A stretch of 64,000 nucleotides of DNA, from the NCBI GenBank assembly GCA_036501535.1, contig DASYAE010000082.1, positions 17,917 through 81,916 of the forward strand. Reading direction: 5' to 3'. The notes under the pieces were generated by a model. It was given only the letters and a program-made list of their open reading frames with translations. It had not been told where the DNA came from and did not search any database. The position numbers were made by a program, and so were the translations under genes. Positions 10,920 through 20,024 of the stretch are shown one piece after another. The first letter of the stretch is position 1, and every line of letters starts with the position of its first letter. This DNA is from DASYAE01 sp036501535 (lineage in GTDB: Bacteria; Actinomycetota; Actinomycetes; Streptomycetales; Catenulisporaceae).

Positions 10920-13900
10920 CAGCGAGGCCGGCTCCGGGGCGGAGGGCGCCGACACGACCCGCTCGTTCACCTACGACCTCAGTGGCATGCCCACCGGCGC
11001 CTCCACGCAGAGCGCCACCGGCAGCACACTGACCTCCGAGTCGTTCAGCTACGACGACCGCGGCGACCTTCTGTCCGCCACGGGATCCGCAGGCTCCTCG
11101 AGCTTCACCTACGACGGCGACGGCCTGAAGCGCTCACGTACCGACGCCTCAGGCACCACCGCATACGGCTACAACAACGACGACCAGCTCACCGGCCTCA
11201 CCGACGCCGCGACCGGAACGACCCTCGGCTACACCTACAACGACCTCGGCCAGGTCCAGCGGATCACCTACGGCGCGGACACCCAGACCTTCGGCTACAA
11301 CGCAGCCCACGAAGTCACCGGCGACACCCTCGCCACCGCCTCCGGCACGATGATCAGTGCCCTGTCGTACACGTGGGACACCGACGGCGACCTGATGGGC
11401 AAGACCGACAGCGCGGGCACCGCCAACACCTACGGCTACGATGCCTCGGGGCGCCTGGCCACCTGGTCAAACGGCACCACGCAGACCACGTACGGCTACG
11501 ACGCGGACTCGAACCGGACCAGCGCCACGGCCACCACCATCGCCACCGGAGCGGTCACCAGCAACCAGACGTTCACCTACGACGCGCGCGACGAGCTGAC
11601 CGGCACCACCGACTCGGTGACCACCGCGTCGAGTTCGTACACGTACACCCCTCGCGGCACCACCGCTCAGGTCTCCACAGTCAGCGCGACCGGCGCCACC
11701 GCCGCCACCACCTACCAAGACGACGCCTTCGGCCAGCAGACCGGCGCCGGCGCGGTCGGCTACGCGTACGACGCCCTCGGCCGCCTCACGAACGAGACCG
11801 GCACCAGCAAGAACACGACGCTGCAGTACTCCGGGACCGGCAACGACGTCGCCGGCGACGGCACCGACACCTACAGCCGCGACCCCGAAGGCGGCCTCGT
11901 CGCCGCCGCCGACCCCGCCGCCAAGACCAGCGGCCTGATCTGGACCGACCTGCACACCGACGTGGTCGGCGAATTCACCGCGACCGGCACGGCGCTGACC
12001 GGCACCGAGACCTACACGCCGCTCGGCGCCGTGATCGGCGACACCGGCGCCACCGCCGGCCTGAGCCTCGGCTACCAGTCCGAATACACCGATCCGGGCA
12101 CCGGCCACGTGAACATGGCAGCGCGCTGGTACAACCCCGCCACCGGCCAGTTCACCTCGACCGACACCGTCAGCAACTCCGCCGTCCCGGACACCGCGAA
12201 CGCCAACCCGTTCGCCTACGCCGACGGCGACTCGCTGACCGGCACCGACCCCACCGGCCACTGGCTCAAGTTCAGCGACGACGACGCCTCAGGCCTCGTG
12301 GACGCGGCCGAACTGCGCGCGATGTCGAGCGCGGCCTACGGCTCCACCGCCTACTGGAACCGGTTCCACGACATCATCAAGTACGACATCCGAACGGACA
12401 TTCCGATCCTGCAACAGGAAGAAGCGGAGTTCGACCACTACTACACGCCCGTTCCCTTCAAGTGGTACGACCCTGACTGCGTCGACGGCGGAGGCCACAA
12501 CGCCTGCGGTGACGGACCGCCGGTACCGGGTCAGATGTTCAGGGCAAGCCTCGCGCAATACGTGGCGAACGATGATGCCAACGATGCGATGGAGCACTAC
12601 CTCGACAACCAGACCACGGACCAGGTCATCTCTTTCGGCGTCGGAGGCGTCGCCGGTCTGGTCTGCTCCGCGCTCGGCGGCCCCTTCGCGGCGTTCGCCG
12701 GAGGCGCCTGCGCCGGCGCGGCGAGCAGCCTCACCCAGAAGGGACTCGAGTGTGCCCAGGGCTATGACACGAACTGTTTCTTCGGCGCGTTCCTGAAGAC
12801 CGCGATGGGCGGGGCGGCGACCGGAGTGGCGATGACCGCCATCACGATGGTCGGCTCCTACGCCGCCAGCCGGCTCCTCGATGGTTTCGGGAGCCTCCTC
12901 GAGTCGGACATCCCCTCCGATGAAGTGGTCGATGAGGGCACTGCGGAGGCCGCGGCAGAGAGCGGCGTGGCGGACTACATGACCACGCACGTCTCAGCAG
13001 TCAACGACACCATCAACTCCACCATCGATGACCTCGAGGGCGCCCTGGCGGACGGTCCGCCCGCCGAAGTCCCCCCGGCCACCACTTCGAAGCCCAGCAG
13101 CAGCTCGGACGGCAGCAGCACCAACACCGCGCCACCGGCCGAGGCCGTCCAAGCGAAGCTGGCCGGCGACGCCACCGGCCCGATGACGCCCGAAAACGCA
13201 CCTCCCGCACTCGAAGCCACGCCCCCGAAGGTGAACGCCCCCGCAGCCCCGGCCGAGTCCGACGCCGCCGCGAACACCGAATCCACCGCCGCGAACACGA
13301 GCAGCGGGCCCGGTTGCACACACAGCTTCACCGGCGACACCCCCGTCCTGATGGCCGGCGGCTCGACCAGGCCCGTCGACCAGATCAAGGTCGGCGAAAC
13401 GGTCGAGAACTCCGCCCCCGGCAAGTCCGGCACCCAGGCCCACAAGGTCGACGCCGTCATCGTCACCACGACAGACCACGACTTCGTCGAAGTCACCGTC
13501 AACGCCGCCGCCCCCAAGCCGAGCCCGGCACCGAAGCCCGCCAAGCCGAAGGCACCGACTGCAGCCTCCGCTCCGGCCGGCCAATCCGGCGGAACGATCA
13601 CCACGACCTTCCACCACCCCTTCTACGACCCCACCCAAGGCGCATTCGTCCAGGCCCAGTACCTCAAGCCCGGCGACGACCTGCAAACCCCGACCGGCGC
13701 CGCACAGATCACCGCAGTCCACCTCTTCCACGCCGACACCACCACCTACGACCTGACCATCGACGGCCTGCACACGTTCTACGTCGTGGCCGGAAATACG
13801 CCGGTCCTGGTTCACAACAACGATGACGAAACATGTCCGATGGGTAGCAGAACCGACTTCATCCATGCGACCAGCCTGGAGTCGGCGAACAACATCATCA

Positions 13901-14241
13901 ACAATGGATTGGATTCCAGCGAGAACATCAGGAGTATGACGGCAAACTCGACTGGATCAAAGGCCCCGGGCTCGTTCTTTACAGCCAAGGTCGTTGATCC
14001 AGGTGATATTGACACTCCGATCGATGCCGCATTCGGTTGGCGGCCGAAGTCAGAGTGTTTCATCGTATGCCGGCTGCCTGATTCCCTGGTCAGTCAGCTT
14101 GAAAATGCCGGGCAGCTGAAGCACACCGTTCTTCCATTCCAATCCGTCTTCTCGCCGGATGCGTTTCCAGCAATAAACGAGGCGATGGAGAACGGCAGCG
14201 GTGAGTGGGTAGGCCCGGTCATCCCGGCGAATCGCAGGTAG
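10906..14241 (+). pseudogene. RHS/YD-repeat toxin, C-terminal portion with Hint cassette and toxin tip
   Basis: The second frame of the same RHS locus, about 1,110 codons. It has a dozen or more YD repeats (SFTYDGDGLKRSRTD, YGYNNDDQLTGLTD, GYAYDALGRLTNETG). The RHS core end follows (HVNMAARWYNPATGQFTSTD ... NPFAYADGDSLTGTDPTGHW), then a helical linker with hydrophobic segments. A Hint/intein-like cassette runs from Cys at 13,315 to LVHNN near 13,824 and would autocleave to free the tip. The final ~139 residues (13,825-14,241) are the variable toxin tip; FIHATSLESANNIINNGL and SFFTAK suggest an ADP-ribosyltransferase-like fold, but this is weak. No same-strand immunity gene follows. It is joined to the N-terminal portion by a presumed deletion/frame scar near 10.91 kb, so the complete toxin is probably not made. 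Confidence 0.7.
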
Positions 14242-15159
14242 GTGACGGCAGGTGCGGAGCCACGAGGGCTTCACGTGAGCAGCCTGTCGGCCGCCGCCCG
14301 GGCGTGTCACCAGCACGCTTTCGAAGGGCGGCAGGTCGTCCTCGATCGGTATGAGGCGCACCGGGAGGATGCTGCCGAAGATCGGGCCGACCTGGTCGCC
14401 GGTCAGCCAGGCCCAGTCGCCGTCCTAAAGTGCGGCTGCGAGGTCGTTGTAGCCGTTCGCCGTGAAGGGCTTGCGCCGATAGGCCAGGCCGGGAGGGAAC
14501 GCCGCCTCGGGAAAGACTGCGTCTCCCATGTGCGGGCAGCGCATGACCTGATTGATCCCCCATACGTCGATCTCGGCCAGCCGGATCGAACGCCGGTCGG
14601 CGAGCCGGTGGTTTGAACCCACCAGGGCGGCGCGGCCCTGCCGTGCGATGACCGGGCCCTCCGTGAGATCGGTCAGCTTGTCCGTTCGGAACATCGCGAG
14701 CACGTCGACCGTTCCGTCGCGGTCGTCGTGCGGGTCGCGTTGGGACCAGGGTAGCTCCATGTATTGGTATTCGAGGTCTTCCTGAGCGCACTGGGCCATG
14801 GCGACGAGCGCGGGTAGCGCAGGCATCGTCGATCCGGCTGCGCCAATGCGGGCGGTCGAACGGTGCTGGGGGACTGCCCGCCTGGTGCGATTCACGGCTG
14901 CCAGCAGGCTCGCGTACGGCGGGGCGACCTCCTCGCGGAACCGTTCGCCGAGCGGGGTGAGGGCGACGCGCCGGCTCGAGCGGTCGAAGAGGCGCCCTCC
15001 GAGGTTGCGTTCGAGGGCCGCGATGGTCTTGCTCACCCGCGACTGGGTCAGGTGCAGGCGCTGGGCGGTCCGGCCGAAGTGCAGTTCGTCGCACAGGGCG
15101 AGGAAGACGCGGACGTCTGCCAACTCCACGGTGGAGCCCGTCGACTGGATCATGGTCAC
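14242..15159 (-). pseudogene. LysR-family regulator with in-frame TAG and lost 3' end
   Basis: ATG at 15,159 opens a LysR-type regulator. The winged HTH is clear (VRVFLALCDELHFGRTAQRL, SRVSKTIAALERNLG, FDRSSRRVALTPLG) and the effector domain begins near residue 95. Translation meets TAG at 14,425-14,427 after 244 codons. In the same frame, typical LysR C-terminal sequence continues beyond it (DGDWAWLTGDQVG, then DDLPPFESVLVTRPGG), so one CAG-to-TAG change explains the stop. The frame then runs with no stop into the antisense of the RHS toxin tip (to 14,050), so the original gene end seems to have been replaced. It is divergent from the ADH/ALDH/MFS operon, which it would normally regulate. 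A truncated product could still bind DNA. Confidence 0.75.
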
Positions 15160-15396
15160 GACGATATCGGCAATGCGCTGGCAGCGGCGGTGTCAGCACC
15201 TCCACATGATGAGCAGAAAACTAATACTCGTATACTGATGTGATGCCGCCGGCCGGGATCGATGCCCTGGCGGAATGGCAGTGTTGCCGACTGCGCCGTT
15301 GATCGGCCGCGCCTGCCTGAAGGACCATCTTTGTGAGCAGGGCACATCATCGCTGCTGCTCCCAGCCAATCTACGAATCTTGATAGGCGTTCCTTC
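15160..15396. promoter_or_regulatory. LysR / alcohol dehydrogenase divergent promoter region
   Basis: 237 bases between the LysR remnant and the ADH operon. The segment ATACTCGTAT at 15,224-15,233 has 4-bp inverted arms in an AT-rich patch, a plausible part of a LysR (T-N11-A) box. A GGC/CCG-rich stretch follows. The site is a guess by eye. Confidence 0.35.
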
Positions 15397-16554
15397 ATGC
15401 CCGAAATCCGTGCCGCGGCGGCGACCGCACCGCACGCCCCGTTCGCCCTCACGTCAGTCGTCCTCGATGAGCCGCGGGCTGACGAAGTGCTCGTCCGGAT
15501 CGTCGCGTCCGGGCTGTGTGCGACCGACCTGCATGCTCGCGACGGTGATCTGCCGATCCCGCTGCCCGCGGTGCTCGGCCACGAGGGCAGCGGCGTGGTG
15601 GCCGCGGTCGGCAGCTCGGTGCGCACCGTGGCGCCGGGCGACTCGGTCGTCCTCGGCTGGCCGTCGTGCGGCACGTGCCGCAACTGCCGCGGCGGCGAGC
15701 CGAGCTACTGCGCGGAGTTTCTCACCCTGTGCTTCAGCGGCGCGCGCCCGGACGGGACGACCGCGGTTCGCGCCGGGTCCGGTTCCGGGTCCGGGTCGTC
15801 CCGCGCTCCCCTCGCAGATCACTTCTTCGGCCAGTCGAGCTTCGCTGAATACGCCACCGTCCAGGAGCGCACCGTCGTCCGCGTGCCGTCCGCGGCGCCG
15901 CTTCCGCTGCTCGGGCCGCTCGGCTGCGGCGTGGGCACCGGCGCCGGCGCGGTTTTCAATGCGCTGATGCCGCCTCCGGGCTCCACGCTCGCCGTCTTCG
16001 GTCCGGGCGCGGTCGGGCTGTCGGCGATCATGGCCGCCCGCGTCGCCGGATGCGCGCGCGTCATCGCCGTCGCGCGCAATGACCGGCAGCTCGCACAGGC
16101 ACTCGACCTCGGTGCGACCGACGTCGTCGACACGCGCGCCGACGACGCGGTCGTGGCGATCACGGCGCTCACCGGCGAAGGCGCCGATTTCACGGTTGAG
16201 TGCATGGGCCACCCCGACGTCGTGCGGCAGGCAGTCGATGCCTTACGTCCGCTGGGCACATGTGCGCTCGTGGGTGTCTCGCCGCCCGGCACACAGGTGC
16301 ATCTCGATCACGCCGCGATCATCCTCGGCCGCCGCGTGGTCGGGGTGAACGGCTACGCCGGGCCGGGCGACCTGCTGATCAACCGCCTTGTCGAGCTGCA
16401 CGCGCAGGGCCGGTTTCCGTTCGACCGCCTCATCACCACATATCCCTTCGAACGCATCAACGAGGCGGTGGCCGACGTGCAGCGGCGAATCGCCGTCAAG
16501 GCGGTGCTGCTCATGCCGAACTCGCTCAGCGACCAGACCGGAGCATCACGATGA
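15397..16554 (+). CDS. Zinc-dependent NAD(P) alcohol dehydrogenase (MDR superfamily)
   Basis: A 385-residue medium-chain dehydrogenase likely oxidising a primary or aryl alcohol to the aldehyde. It has the catalytic-zinc region (SGLCATDLHARDG, then LGHEGSGVVAAVG) and the four-cysteine structural-zinc loop (CGTCRNCRGGEPSYC). Its Rossmann nucleotide-binding motif is VFGPGAVGLSAIMAA. The class resembles the XylB/class III group. A glycine/serine-rich insert (GSGSGSGSS, residues ~130-137) is unusual. The stop overlaps the next gene's start (ATGA at 16,551-16,554), so it is translationally coupled to the aldehyde dehydrogenase. The pair would convert alcohol to aldehyde to acid. Confidence 0.88.
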   Translation: MPEIRAAAATAPHAPFALTSVVLDEPRADEVLVRIVASGLCATDLHARDGDLPIPLPAVLGHEGSGVVAAVGSSVRTVAPGDSVVLGWPSCGTCRNCRGGEPSYCAEFLTLCFSGARPDGTTAVRAGSGSGSGSSRAPLADHFFGQSSFAEYATVQERTVVRVPSAAPLPLLGPLGCGVGTGAGAVFNALMPPPGSTLAVFGPGAVGLSAIMAARVAGCARVIAVARNDRQLAQALDLGATDVVDTRADDAVVAITALTGEGADFTVECMGHPDVVRQAVDALRPLGTCALVGVSPPGTQVHLDHAAIILGRRVVGVNGYAGPGDLLINRLVELHAQGRFPFDRLITTYPFERINEAVADVQRRIAVKAVLLMPNSLSDQTGASR

Positions 16555-18086
16555 CGACTTCGACCATGCCGATCACGAACGACCCGGCCGCCCTGCGCGA
16601 GCAGGTTCGCAGCCTGACGGCCGGACAGCTTTACATCGACGGCGTCTGGCGCGAGGCGTCCGACGGCGCCCGCGTGCCGACCATCGACCCCTCCACCGAG
16701 AACGCGGTCACCACCGTGGCGAGCGGGACGCCCGCCGACACCGATGCGGCCGTCGACGCGGCCCGCCGGGCCTTCGACGAGGGCGGGTGGGGCGCCATGA
16801 ACCCGATCGAGCGGGGCAGGATCATCGCCCGGATCGGGGAGCTGATGGCCGACTTCGCCGAGGACCTCGCCATCCGGGAGACGATCGACGTCGGAAAGCC
16901 GATCACCCCGACGCGGGCCTTCGACGTGCCCCAGGCCGCCGTCCTGTTCGGCTACTACGGCGCGCTCGCGGGCGAACTCGACGGCGCCAGCCGGCCCGGG
17001 TCCGGCGCGAGCATGGCCTACACGCGACGCGAGCCGCTCGGTGTGGTCGGCGCGATCACGCCGTTCAACTTCCCGCTGAACCTCGCCGTCAACAAGATCG
17101 CCCCCGCGCTCGCCGCCGGGAACACCGTCGTGCACAAGCCGGCCCTGCAGACGTCGCTCTCGGCACTCCTGCTGCCCGACATCTTCGCCGAGGCCGGCCT
17201 GCCGGCCGGTGTCTACAACCTGGTCACCGGCGAGGGCGCCGTCGTCGGCGACCGTCTCGTCGCCGGTCCGGGCGTCGACAAGATCGCGTTCACCGGCTCG
17301 ACCGGCGTCGGCATCCGCACGCAGACGGCGGCGGCCGCCGGCCTGAAGCGGGTGACGCTCGAGCTCGGCGGCAAGAACGCGCTGATCGTGCTCGCCGACG
17401 CCGTCCGCGGACCGGACGCCGATCTCGACCGGCTCGTCGAGACGATCTTCCAGGCGGCTTTCTTCAACTGCGGCCAGTTCTGCATGGGCTGCTCGCGGCT
17501 GATCGTCGAGCGCGGCGTCCACGACGAACTCGTCGAAGCGCTGGTGGCCCGAATCGGCCGGGCCCGGGTCGGCGACCCGTTCGACGCCGCCACGCAGGTC
17601 GGACCGCTCGCCCACCAGGCCCAGTTCGACAAGGTGCGGCAGTACGTTGATATCTCGCGCCGAGAGGGAGCGCGCGTTCAGTGCGGGGGAGAGCCCCTCA
17701 CCGTCGCCGCAACCGGCGGCCGCGGCTACTTCCACGAACTCACACTGCTGACAGGCGTGACGCCGGCAATGCGTGTCGCCCAAGAGGAGATCTTCGGGCC
17801 CGTACTGTCAGTGCTCAGGGCTGACGATGCCGACCATGCCGTGCGGATAGCAAACGCCGTCCCCTACGGCCTCTCGGCCGGAGTCGCCACGACCGACCTG
17901 ACCCGCGCGCATCTCATCGCGCACCGCCTGCAGGCCGGCATGGTGTGGGTCAATACGTGGGCTGAGTTCACCGCTCGCACCCCGTTCGGCGGCTACAAGA
18001 AGTCCGGCTACGGACGAGAACTCGGTCCGGAGGGGATCGACGAGTATCTGCAGACCAAGACCGTCTACCTGCACCTGGGCGCATGA
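16551..18086 (+). CDS. NAD(P)-dependent aldehyde dehydrogenase
   Basis: A 511-residue aldehyde dehydrogenase oxidising an aldehyde to the carboxylic acid, presumably the product of the upstream alcohol dehydrogenase. Visible landmarks are the substrate/cofactor loop GAITPFNFPLNLAVNK, the Rossmann motif FTGSTGVG, the general-base glutamate in TLELGGKNALIVL, the catalytic cysteine in FNCGQFCMGCSR, and EEIFGPVLSV plus PFGGYKKSGYGRE near the end. The frame is open further upstream, but ATG 16,551 overlaps the ADH stop and begins the family N-terminus. The stop overlaps the next start (ATGA at 18,083-18,086). Length is normal for the family. It is confidently placed in the superfamily; the substrate is unknown. 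Confidence 0.92.
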   Translation: MTTSTMPITNDPAALREQVRSLTAGQLYIDGVWREASDGARVPTIDPSTENAVTTVASGTPADTDAAVDAARRAFDEGGWGAMNPIERGRIIARIGELMADFAEDLAIRETIDVGKPITPTRAFDVPQAAVLFGYYGALAGELDGASRPGSGASMAYTRREPLGVVGAITPFNFPLNLAVNKIAPALAAGNTVVHKPALQTSLSALLLPDIFAEAGLPAGVYNLVTGEGAVVGDRLVAGPGVDKIAFTGSTGVGIRTQTAAAAGLKRVTLELGGKNALIVLADAVRGPDADLDRLVETIFQAAFFNCGQFCMGCSRLIVERGVHDELVEALVARIGRARVGDPFDAATQVGPLAHQAQFDKVRQYVDISRREGARVQCGGEPLTVAATGGRGYFHELTLLTGVTPAMRVAQEEIFGPVLSVLRADDADHAVRIANAVPYGLSAGVATTDLTRAHLIAHRLQAGMVWVNTWAEFTARTPFGGYKKSGYGRELGPEGIDEYLQTKTVYLHLGA

Positions 18087-19446
18087 TGCTCTCCACGGCC
18101 GAGGCGCCGCCCGCCGAAGTCGCGGAACCGACGGCCACGAGCGTCGGCATCCTCTGCGGGCTGTATCTCGCACCGACCGCCCTCGGGTTCTCGGCTGCGC
18201 CCGTGGCACTGCCGACACTGGCCGCCGACCTGCACGCGAGCGGCGGATCGAGTGCCTGGGCGCTGGTCGCCTACTCGCTGACGACCGCCGTGCTGACCGC
18301 GCTGGCCGGCAACATCGCCGACCGTCGAGGCCTGCGGCCGCCGGCCGTCCTCTCCGCGGCGGCCCTCATCGTCGGCTCAGGGCTCATACTCACCGCCGGC
18401 GACCTGCCGCTGGTCGTCCTCGGCCGGCTCGTCCAGGGCGTCGGCGCGGGCGCGGTCGGCGTGACCGCGTTCCGGTTGCCCAGCCTGCTCATCTCGGACG
18501 CCCGGTTGCGCGGCCGCGCCCTCGGCGTCATGGGGTCCGTCGTCGGCGTCGCCTCCGGCACCGGCCCGCTGCTCGGCGGTGCGCTGACGGCCTGGTGGTC
18601 GTGGCGGGGCGCACTCGCGCTGCCGCTGCTCAGCGTCGCCGTCATCGGCAATGTTCTGCGACGCACGCCCTCCGCGACCCCGAGTGCGGCGCGCCTGGAC
18701 GTGCGCGGCGCGACTCTCACCGCTGCGGGAATCGCCGCAGTGACAGTACTCATCGAAGCGCGCACCACCGGCCTGGCGGTTCCGGTCACGATCGCCGTCG
18801 CCGTGCTCGTCGCGTGTCCGCCGTCGCAGTCTATTTACACGTGCGGGCGAGACCGGACGGCTTCCTGCCGATCGACGTGCTCTGCGAGCGGGAGTTCGGG
18901 CTCGCCGCCGCCACCGGCTTCACCCTCTTCGCCGGCTACCTCATCATGGTGTTCGCTGCGCCGCTCCTGATCGACGACGGGCGCCACCTCAGCTCGATCA
19001 CGGTCGGGCTGGTGCTGCTGCCCGCCAGGCTCGTCAGCGTCGCGGTCTCGCGGGCCGCCGGGACCGTGGTGCGGCGAACCGGCCCGTGGCCCCTGGCGAC
19101 CGCCCTGGCGATCGCCAGCACGTGCGGCCTGCTGCTCGCCGCGGCGGCGGGCCGGACGCCCGTCGCCGTGGTGGCCTCGCTCGCCGCGTGCGTCGCCGGC
19201 TTCAGCGCCGGGCAGGTCACGCTCATGGCCGCGCTGCCGGGCATCGTCACCGCGTCGCGGCAGGGCGTGGCGACCGGGCTGTTCCAGCTCGTCTTCATCA
19301 CCGGGGGCTCGATCGGCGCGGCCGGCGTCGGCGCGCTCGTCGCCGTGCTCGACCTGCGCACCGCCCTCGCCCTGCTCGCCCCACTGCCGGCGGCGGGGGT
19401 CGTCCTCGCGAGGCTCGGCCGACGGTCCCGGCGCCGTCGGCGATGA
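18083..19446 (+). pseudogene. MFS transporter with a single-base frameshift
   Basis: A major-facilitator drug/metabolite exporter in two frames. Frame one (18,083 to ~18,812) gives ~7 membrane helices with the typical NIADRRGLRPP motif after helix 2 and RLVQGVGAGAVGV in helix 4. Frame two (~18,812 to 19,446) gives the remaining helices (FTLFAGYLIMVFAAPLLI ... QLVFITGGSIGAAGVGAL). The join reads ...AVAVLVA then VSAVAVYLHVRARPDG, so one missing base near 18,812 restores a ~454-residue protein of normal length. The start ATG overlaps the aldehyde dehydrogenase stop, making it the third gene of that operon. A sequencing error is as likely as a real mutation. Confidence 0.75.
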
Positions 19447-19702
19447 GGCCGAACCCCTCCGATTGCCTGGATGGATTAACCGGATCTCGGTGGCGGCTCA
19501 CTCGTTTCCGCTGCTCGGGCCGAATACGGCGCCGGAGGCGGATCCTGCGGCACGCCCCCGCGGCTCGTCCAGTCGGGTGTTTGCGGCTTTGGAGATGATC
19601 TTGGCTGGGGATGGTGCTCGTCGAACGGCCGCGGCGCCGACGCGTTCGGGGTCGTGGGTCGTTCAGCGTTCGGTACGGAGATCATCTGCAAAGGAGAAAC
19701 CC

Positions 19703-19885
19703 ATGACCACTCTCGAGCTCGAGCTCACCGAGGTCGCGCCGCGCGACGCCGGCGAACTGGACCAGCAGAACCCCTTCGAGGAGTGCTCCTTCGAGGACGT
19801 CGATCGGCACATCATCGAGTCGTGCCTGACGACCTGCACCTGGGGCTTCACCTACCTCTGCGACTCCTACACCACGACCTGGTAA
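19703..19885 (+). CDS. Lanthipeptide precursor peptide
   Basis: A 60-residue peptide with AGGAG 7 bases before its ATG, directly upstream of a lanthipeptide synthetase. Residues 1-39 form an acidic leader (TTLELELTEVAPRDAGELD; LELEL resembles the hydrophobic helix leaders of class III/IV). Residues 40-60 are rich in Cys and Ser/Thr: Cys41, Cys45, Cys53; Ser40, Thr43, Thr44, Thr46, Thr50, Ser55, Thr57-59; plus Trp47, Tyr51, Tyr56 and a terminal Trp60. One extra Cys (28) lies in the leader. These would supply up to three thioether rings after dehydration of Ser/Thr. The cleavage site is not evident. No second precursor copy was seen. Confidence 0.85.
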   Translation: MTTLELELTEVAPRDAGELDQQNPFEECSFEDVDRHIIESCLTTCTWGFTYLCDSYTTTW

Positions 19886-19920
19886 CACCGGGTCGCGTTT
19901 GAGGAGTCCGCAGACTCTCG

Positions 19921-19953
19921 GGTTCCGGGCGGCGCCGTAAGCCGCCCGGAACC
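19921..19953 (+). terminator. Strong hairpin between precursor and synthetase
   Basis: A perfect 13-bp stem (arms 19,921-19,933 and 19,941-19,953) with the 7-base loop GCCGTAA, 35 bases after the precursor stop. Such elements between a RiPP precursor and its modifying enzyme typically act as partial terminators or 3'-end stabilisers, so that more precursor than enzyme is made. The role here is inferred from position. Confidence 0.8.
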
Positions 19954-20024
19954 TCCATGTATCCGGCAATTAACATCAAGTTAACCAACCATGTGATCGC
20001 GCAACCGAGATGGGCTGATCTTCC

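Noticed and set aside
14242..14616. Possible immunity gene after the RHS toxin on the plus strand
   Set aside because: The frame lies mostly opposite LysR coding sequence, and its translation has no protein-like character.
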